This document shows positions 58,771-64,000 of a DNA stretch of 64,000 nucleotides, piece after piece (position 1 is the first letter of the stretch; the number at the start of each line of letters is the position of its first letter). Origin of the DNA: Bacillota bacterium. Lineage in GTDB: Bacteria; Bacillota; Clostridia; Acetivibrionales; DTU013. The position numbers and the translations under genes were made by a program. Where the stretch lies: NCBI GenBank assembly GCA_023426125.1, contig JAFABI010000068.1, forward strand, positions 62,001 through 126,000, in the 5' to 3' direction. The notes beneath the pieces are model-generated. The model did no database searches and had not been told where the DNA came from. It saw only the letters and a list, made by a program, of their open reading frames with translations.

Positions 58771-59782
58771 CACAAAGCTCCGAATAACATTTAATATGTT
58801 CTTCAATTATACGTTTCCAAGAAAAGCTGGCCATCATTTTCTCTATTAATTGGTTATCCTTGGGATCATTAAAGGCTGCAATTATTTCTCTTTTGATTTC
58901 TTCAACATTTGACGGTGAAAATGTGTGGCAATTATCGAAAATTCCATAGTCAAGAATCGGTAATGTATTTGATAGTGCCAACTTCGCACCAGCCATACCT
59001 CCTTCAAGGGCAACAAGACCAAAGGTTTCATGGAATGACGGCAATGCTAAAACATTGGCATGTGAATAAGACGACTTTAGCAAAGGTGAGCTACTATCCA
59101 ACCAACCTAGGAAATGAATGCTGTCGCATCCAGCTGCTTCACGTACACATTTTTCGTAATATCCGGAATCTGTATGATTAGCACCACCGATAAATACAAC
59201 CTCTATTCCTGTATTCTTGAGCGCTTTTATTAGATTCAATTGATTCTTATTATCGTCAAAGCGGCCTACTTGAAGGACATATTCACACTTCTTGCCAATA
59301 ACATCATAGATTTCATCACCAGAATAACCATCAGCATCTACACCGTTAGGTATAACTCTAATCTTGTTATACGGTACTTTATAATGCTTATTTAAAAAGT
59401 CAGCTTCTTTCTTTGTTTCTGTTATAACCAAATCAGATAATTCCAAGGATTTAAACAATATCTTATAAGTGGTCATTATTGGAAGCTTATTAATTAACAT
59501 TCTATGTATATCAATTTTCGTTCCGCCTGAAATAGTAACTATTGTCGAAATTACTACTTTTTTCAAAGATTTTTTCGCACATTGAATAAGACCATAAGTT
59601 TCATAATCCAGTTTAAATATGTGTAATATATCACATGTATCAATTTTGGAAGTAAACTTGTTATAGTAGGACACATCAATGCCCATTTTCTTTAATAAGG
59701 AGTGTATTTTTCGTATTCGATTTTGTACGCCCCCAGATTCATTCTGGCAGCATGTGCTATAGCTTTCAATCAAAATTCTCAT
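58754..59782 (-). CDS. Glycosyltransferase family 4
   Basis: 342 residues of GT-B fold. The N-terminal domain reads ESGGVQNRIRKIHSLLKKMG and CDILHIFKLDYET. The C-terminal domain reads IRVIPNGVDADGYSG, YVLQVGRFDDNKNQLNLIKA, HFLGWLDSSSPLLKSSYSHA and PSFHETFGLVALEGGMAG, the E-x7-E motif. It adds a sugar to a growing repeat unit; donor and acceptor are unknown. It overlaps the deacetylase gene at its 3' end. Confidence 0.9.
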   Translation of the reverse strand: MRILIESYSTCCQNESGGVQNRIRKIHSLLKKMGIDVSYYNKFTSKIDTCDILHIFKLDYETYGLIQCAKKSLKKVVISTIVTISGGTKIDIHRMLINKLPIMTTYKILFKSLELSDLVITETKKEADFLNKHYKVPYNKIRVIPNGVDADGYSGDEIYDVIGKKCEYVLQVGRFDDNKNQLNLIKALKNTGIEVVFIGGANHTDSGYYEKCVREAAGCDSIHFLGWLDSSSPLLKSSYSHANVLALPSFHETFGLVALEGGMAGAKLALSNTLPILDYGIFDNCHTFSPSNVEEIKREIIAAFNDPKDNQLIEKMMASFSWKRIIEEHIKCYSELCDERYT

Positions 59783-59902
59783 TACTTTCCTCTTTAATTA
59801 ATACTTTCTTTACAACAGGGGACTTATTAAAAAGTGCTTATGCCTAAACTGTTCGCATATACATTAAACCGTTTTTTGGTATGTCCGAAAAATGTAGGGA
59901 TT

Positions 59903-61078
59903 TTATCTGTAAACATTTTTAATAGAAACTTTTTCTCCAAGTAACCCATCAGAATAGGAAATGATTCCCCAGTATACCCAGAAAGGCATTACTTCCCACA
60001 ATGTTAGACTTATTGTCATTGGTACTAACCATATAACAAGCATGAGAATAGCGAAAATACGTTTTTCTTCGCTGAATCTTCTAAGAATAAACACGATGCT
60101 ATAAATAAGTATCATAATAATCCCTAAACACACAACTGCGCCTGATGAAACCATAATATCAAGGAAGAAATTATGTGCATAGTTATTTGTTGTGACCTCT
60201 AGATAACCGATACCGTACCCTAATATTGGTTTTTTACAAAATAATTGCCACGCATATTCCCAAAGATCTAGTCGCAAGCCGAATATATCTTTGTTTTCAA
60301 TCATAATACTGAAAGATCTCAGGGAATAACTATTCAATTTTAAACTATCTGCCAGCCCTATCAGCATACTTATTATTTCAGTACGTAGTGTATATACAAA
60401 TGCTCCTGCGAAAACCATTACAGTAAGACGTATCCATAAAATGTTTCCTTTACTAGAAAAAATGCAGTACCCAACAATAAATAATGCAAACGCAGTTAGG
60501 ATTGCGCCTTTATTTGCACAGATAAATATCTCCAAAAAAAAGACTATTATAAACAATGCTGCCCCTTTTTTCTTATAATACATTAGTAACAACACACTAC
60601 CTGCAAACGCAGGAAGAATCGCCTCAAAGCCAAATGACATGTAATCACCTGACCATCGGTAATTGAAAAAAGGATCCGCTAAGAATAGCACACCCGTGCA
60701 CACAGATAAGATACTCCAATAGTAGAGCAGTTTCGCATAATCATTCACATTTATTAGTAAAAATAGCGGAACTAATGCATAGATAATAAAACTATAATAA
60801 TAACTTCCTATTATAATATTTGGCCTAAATAACCTATCAAGCAAAAATAATGCTGAAACAAACAAAAACAGTAAGAAGAATCTATATATATTGCCCCTGT
60901 TCAGCCTCATTTTGCTCTTAAAAAGATATGATACAACAACAATAATTGTTATCGTGAGTAATATAATCGTCGAGTAGGTGGAATACTTGGTAACTATAGG
61001 TTTTAATAAAGAAAAAGAAAAATAATAAAATACAAACAGGAGCTCTGGCGCCGTAGTTCTTTTTTTTGCTTTCTCCAT
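59903..61078 (-). CDS. Wzy-like O-antigen polymerase/ligase
   Basis: 391 residues with ten to twelve hydrophobic segments. A large loop (about 255-305) reads MIENKDIFGLRLDLWEYAWQ, KKPILGYGIGYLEV and NYAHNFFLDIMVSSGAV, which carries the H-N-x-x-L pattern of the Wzy_C/O-antigen ligase family. ATG at 61078 has GAGG with 5-nt spacing. With the flippase at 52379 it indicates a Wzx/Wzy-dependent polysaccharide. Confidence 0.85.
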   Translation of the reverse strand: MEKAKKRTTAPELLFVFYYFSFSLLKPIVTKYSTYSTIILLTITIIVVVSYLFKSKMRLNRGNIYRFFLLFLFVSALFLLDRLFRPNIIIGSYYYSFIIYALVPLFLLINVNDYAKLLYYWSILSVCTGVLFLADPFFNYRWSGDYMSFGFEAILPAFAGSVLLLMYYKKKGAALFIIVFFLEIFICANKGAILTAFALFIVGYCIFSSKGNILWIRLTVMVFAGAFVYTLRTEIISMLIGLADSLKLNSYSLRSFSIMIENKDIFGLRLDLWEYAWQLFCKKPILGYGIGYLEVTTNNYAHNFFLDIMVSSGAVVCLGIIMILIYSIVFILRRFSEEKRIFAILMLVIWLVPMTISLTLWEVMPFWVYWGIISYSDGLLGEKVSIKNVYR

Positions 61079-61152
61079 AGTAGCCTCTTTCATTTGCAAA
61101 TAATAATCTCTCTAAAACGTTGCTGTACTGCTCCATTGTTAAGATATCTTTT

Positions 61153-62067
61153 TCAACACCAACAATGGTGTGATAAATACTCGTAACTTTTTTTGAGTAG
61201 AATTTTTATAGTAAAAAAGGAGCTTATACGACAACTCTTAAGAAAAATTCTCCATACATCATGCCAAGCTTGTTGTCTTAGATAGCATTTAAATAATGTA
61301 AAATAATTGGCAGTGTAAACTGCTTTTTTAAAGTTCATATCTGAATCTCCATATTTATCCACCAAATAATCGAACTGTCTAAGGAACTTCGCTTTTACGG
61401 CTTCCATTTTTTCTCCATTAGGGATATTACTATTGTTAGCTCTTTCCCGTATATAAAGCACTTCGTTGACTTTTCCCATTAGATAACCGCTATCAAAAAA
61501 TCTTAACAAGAGCTCATAGTCTTGATGACGAATGTATGAGGCATCAAACCCACTTAATTTTGTTATAGCTTCTCGACGAAACATAATCCCGCTCGTCTGT
61601 GGTGTCATATTCAATAGTAAAATATCTTTAGTATAATCTTCCTTATTTTGCAAAATAATTGCTTGACCGTCCTTTTTATAGTCACAGCAACAAGCTGCAT
61701 ATTTTTTAAACTTCTCCAAGAAATTCGATTGCTTCTCGACCTTTGTATCTAGAAACCAATCATCATCATCTAAGAAGCAAAGCAATTCACCGTCTGAATT
61801 TTCTATGCCTGTGTTTCTTGCTGCGGAGCCATTCATATTTTTCTCATGGCAAATGTATTTCACACGTGAGTCTGGTACATAGCTTTTCATTATATGCGAA
61901 GTTAACTTCCGCCATTCTGTATCAGGATTATTATCATCAACTATAACTACTTGCACGTTTTGGTAATCTTGGTTTAATACAGAATTAATTGCACGGGAAA
62001 GCATATCTGATCGTTTATATGTTGGAATAATAACACTCACAAGTGGCTTTTTTCCCGTTTTGGTCAT
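61153..62067 (-). CDS. Glycosyltransferase family 2
   Basis: 304 residues of GT-A fold. PLVSVIIPTYKRSDMLSRAI, VVIVDDNNPDTEW, NMNGSAARNTGIENSDGELL, CFLDDDDWFLDTKVEKQ (DxD) and SGIMFRREAITKLSGFDASY with RHQDYELLLRF are classic. GGAGG precedes the ATG. A decayed paralogue of its first 50 residues lies just upstream (62128-62285). Confidence 0.93.
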   Translation of the reverse strand: MTKTGKKPLVSVIIPTYKRSDMLSRAINSVLNQDYQNVQVVIVDDNNPDTEWRKLTSHIMKSYVPDSRVKYICHEKNMNGSAARNTGIENSDGELLCFLDDDDWFLDTKVEKQSNFLEKFKKYAACCCDYKKDGQAIILQNKEDYTKDILLLNMTPQTSGIMFRREAITKLSGFDASYIRHQDYELLLRFFDSGYLMGKVNEVLYIRERANNSNIPNGEKMEAVKAKFLRQFDYLVDKYGDSDMNFKKAVYTANYFTLFKCYLRQQAWHDVWRIFLKSCRISSFFTIKILLKKSYEYLSHHCWC

Positions 62068-62127
62068 TTCGCTTCCTCCAAATTAATCTACAAAATATTC
62101 TGCTGGGATCATTTTTCTTTCACCATT

Positions 62128-62285
62128 TCATACTAGGATATAATCGTCTACAACTACTATCCGGATGTTTTATATGTTTGAGTAAGCACAGAATCAATCG
62201 TCCCCAAAAGCATATTAGAACGCTTATATGTAAGTATGATAACGCTTACTAGTGGCAATGATACCGCACCGTTTATTTCAAACAT
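62128..62285 (-). pseudogene. Remnant of a second GT2 gene
   Basis: ATG at 62285 still has AAGGAG with 9-nt spacing. MFEINGAVSLPLVSVIILTY and KRSNMLLGTIDSVLTQTYKT match the start of the gene at 61153, then a stop. IVVVDDYILV continues in another frame. The rest of the enzyme is gone. It overlaps the end of the gene at 62273. Confidence 0.8.
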
Positions 62286-63073
62286 ACTTTTAATCTCCTT
62301 AAATACTCTTTCTTCCCTTGCTTCATATACTTTATTGCTTGACAAATACTCATATTATTGACACACAAGTCTCGATGCCTTAAAGCGAATTGCAAGATTA
62401 ATATAATTGAAAGTCTCTTACTCATTGCAGTAAACGCTGCACCTCTGCCGATGAAATAGCGATCATCATACCCCGTAAACCATGTTGAAGAACCAATATG
62501 CAAGTCAGCAATTACTGTTGGAAAGTAATAAAGCTCAAGCCTTTTTCCCAAGCAATGAAAAAGAAATGTATTTTCTTCTCCCATTAAAAACTCAGTTCCA
62601 GCTCCGATCAATTCGTCAAATCTGATGCCTTTTCCAATGATCTTTTCTCTTTTGAAAGCTAATTCAACCGACGACGCCCGCATAGATTTTAAATAGCCGA
62701 GCTTTTGAGTATTACTTGGATAATCCTTAAATTTCTTCTCAATACCTTTTATCTGAAAGCGAATAATCGCAGCGCTTTGATAACAATCAAACGCTTTTAT
62801 TATCTCATCAAAATAATTGTCCTTCAATATTTCGTCTTCATCAGCAATAAGACATATTTCTGCTGTTGCTTCATTTATAGCCATATTCCGGCTCTTGCTA
62901 AGACCCCGTTCCGTCGTATCGATCCATATAATGTTATGCCCATTATGCTCAAATTCCTGCTTGCATTCTTTATCACATTGATTAATTACAACTGCATCCG
63001 TCTGGATGTTCATCTTGTCAAGTAGTGAGCAGTCTATTTGACCCATCGTTGCTACTAAAACCTGCAGATTCAT
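62273..63073 (-). CDS. GT2-like glycosyltransferase
   Basis: 266 residues. The start QVLVATMGQIDCSLLDKMNI, IIWIDTTERGLSKSRNMAIN and EATAEICLIADEDEILKDNY (the acidic DEDE in the DxD position) define a GT2-type nucleotide-sugar fold of the group that opens VLVATMnq. GIRFDELIGAGTEFLMGEEN is the acceptor-side acidic motif. GGAGG stands 4 bases before the ATG. It overlaps the upstream GT4 gene by four bases (ATGA). Confidence 0.85.
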   Translation of the reverse strand: MNLQVLVATMGQIDCSLLDKMNIQTDAVVINQCDKECKQEFEHNGHNIIWIDTTERGLSKSRNMAINEATAEICLIADEDEILKDNYFDEIIKAFDCYQSAAIIRFQIKGIEKKFKDYPSNTQKLGYLKSMRASSVELAFKREKIIGKGIRFDELIGAGTEFLMGEENTFLFHCLGKRLELYYFPTVIADLHIGSSTWFTGYDDRYFIGRGAAFTAMSKRLSIILILQFALRHRDLCVNNMSICQAIKYMKQGKKEYLRRLKVCLK

Positions 63074-64000
63074 AATGCCTCCAGAATTAACTTCTTAAGT
63101 CTTTCATAGGATACTGTGCGATCAAAGCGTTCTTCTGCAAGACTGCGGTTCTGTATGCCTAGTGTGTTCCGTAACTCTGTATTCTCAGTAAGCCGTGCAA
63201 TTGCATCGGCCAACTGGGGAATATTCCCATTTTCACAGTTAACACCCATATTATACTCCGTCACTAAATTTCGGTATTCCGGACATTCCTGAGTATTCAC
63301 AACTGCCAGTCCTGCAGCAGCATAGTCGCCAACCTTATTAATGATACTGCCCGCTGAACCTGATTTAATGGGATTTACTGCAAAATCACAGATGCAAAGC
63401 TGCGCCACCATATCCGGATAGGAAAGTTGTCCTGTAAACAGCACCGGAACATCCAACTGTCGAGCGTAGTCTTCAAATTTGTGTTTCTGTGGGCCATCAC
63501 CCATGACAATAAAACGTAAACATGATGCATGGTTCTCTTTTCTCAGCAACGCCATCGCATCTAGAACACCAATCAGATCATAGCTGCTGCCGAGAGTCCC
63601 AATATATGCCATCCAGACTTCACCGTCAGGCTTTTGCCGTTTAGGCTGTGCTTTACGAAGCTCATCAAACTTTGAAAGCTGTGTACCGAGATAGATACTG
63701 TGACCCTCTTTGCACTTTTTATTCACAGAAAGCGCTCTGTCAACATAGAGCTGCGATACGGCGCAAATATCATCGGCAGCACCATAAATGCGATTTGCTA
63801 TAGAGTTGAACGGCGCGAAGATAATCCGACTGACGACTGGAACATGAAACACCATTTTAAATGCTTCCGGCCACAGATCCTGTACATCAATTATAAAGCG
63901 GACACCCCTTTTTTTACAATATTTCGCCGCCTCCAGCGGAGCGGTAAGCGATGGAACCGCAGTATAAATGACATCTGGCTTTTTGCGTTGCTTTAAGTAC
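63070..64000 (-). CDS. Glycosyltransferase family 4 (5' end beyond the window)
   Basis: The open frame continues to the window edge: YLKQRKKPDVIYTAVPSLTA, PLEAAKYCKKRGVRFIIDVQ, DLWPEAFKMVF precede the piece beginning VFHVPVVSRIIFAPFNSI. DVQDLWPE is the usual N-terminal motif of WbuB/WcaI-like transferases. The C-terminal domain shows MAYIGTLGSSYDLIGVLDAM, RFIVMGDGPQKHKFED, VLFTGQLSYPDMVAQLCICD and a late GT4 region lacking the E-x7-E glutamate spacing (FAVNPIKSGSAGSIINKVGD). About 310 residues are visible; roughly 90 are missing. Confidence 0.88.
   Translation of the reverse strand, partial: YLKQRKKPDVIYTAVPSLTAPLEAAKYCKKRGVRFIIDVQDLWPEAFKMVFHVPVVSRIIFAPFNSIANRIYGAADDICAVSQLYVDRALSVNKKCKEGHSIYLGTQLSKFDELRKAQPKRQKPDGEVWMAYIGTLGSSYDLIGVLDAMALLRKENHASCLRFIVMGDGPQKHKFEDYARQLDVPVLFTGQLSYPDMVAQLCICDFAVNPIKSGSAGSIINKVGDYAAAGLAVVNTQECPEYRNLVTEYNMGVNCENGNIPQLADAIARLTENTELRNTLGIQNRSLAEERFDRTVSYERLKKLILEAL

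Noticed and set aside
1..64000. tRNA, rRNA, tmRNA and prophage genes
   Set aside because: No cloverleaf with CCA-type end, rRNA segment, integrase or phage structural gene was recognised in any gap.

Overview
The window looks like a chromosomal segment of an anaerobic, spore-forming type Clostridia (Firmicutes). The grounds are an mraZ-rsmH-ftsL start of the division cluster, AGGAGG-type ribosome sites with TTG/GTG starts, a class I c-di-GMP (GEMM) riboswitch, SLH-domain, VanW and VanZ proteins, a SipW-type signal peptidase with TasA-like substrates, and CpsC/CpsD/CpsB-type exopolysaccharide control genes. A species cannot be named from sequence alone. Most genes lie on the minus strand.

Layout. 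1-8.6 kb: envelope genes (ftsL, rsmH, mraZ with its operator and promoter, a rodA-type SEDS protein, lgt, an M16 peptidase pair). 8.9-14.9 kb: c-di-GMP and regulation (small membrane protein, GGDEF cyclase, MFS protein, VanW protein, EamA half-transporter, a c-di-GMP riboswitch transcript carrying only a 22-residue ORF, a NarL-type response regulator). 15-24 kb: a secreted-fibre island with four SipW-type substrates, a DUF5305-like protein, a Ser/His signal peptidase and a DesK/NarX-type histidine kinase, interrupted by a REP-associated tyrosine transposase (RAYT) and a PD-(D/E)XK-like protein. 24-27.5 kb: a PilT-like ATPase that has lost key catalytic residues, an HD-GYP protein and a VanZ protein. 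27.8-33.6 kb: an SLH/beta-helix surface protein, the cpsB-cpsD-cpsC operon under a consensus promoter, and small membrane proteins. 33.7-36 kb: a sugar nucleotidyltransferase and an N-acetylhexosamine-kinase-like protein. 36.2-46.5 kb: an unusual same-strand run containing two large STAND NTPases (one with a HEPN-like motif and TPR-like tail, one with a TIR-like DUF4062 domain, a membrane segment and a WD40-like tail), a second divergent SEDS membrane protein, and a SIR2 domain fused to a GT4 glycosyltransferase. 46.6-64 kb: a polysaccharide locus with a galacturonokinase-like GHMP kinase, UDP-glucuronate 4-epimerase, UDP-glucose dehydrogenase, flippase, polymerase, PIG-L deacetylase, pyruvyl transferase, a TPP enzyme/SDR pair and several glycosyltransferases. 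It is littered with remnants (UDP-GlcNAc 2-epimerase, CapD-type dehydratase, galactokinase-family 3' end, GT2) and becomes visibly AT-richer from about 52 kb. The last gene runs off the window.

How it fits together (inference). The window is dominated by building and regulating the cell surface: wall synthesis, an S-layer type protein, SipW-processed fibres, and an acidic uronate/pyruvylated polysaccharide. Second-messenger control is suggested by a diguanylate cyclase, an HD-GYP phosphodiesterase and a c-di-GMP riboswitch in the same window. A dispersed palindromic family (REP/REPIN, about twenty copies by eye) occupies many intergenic gaps and even lies inside the coding sequence of its presumed transposase. 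The most unusual block is the STAND/STAND/SEDS/SIR2-GT4 run, which I do not recognise as a described system.
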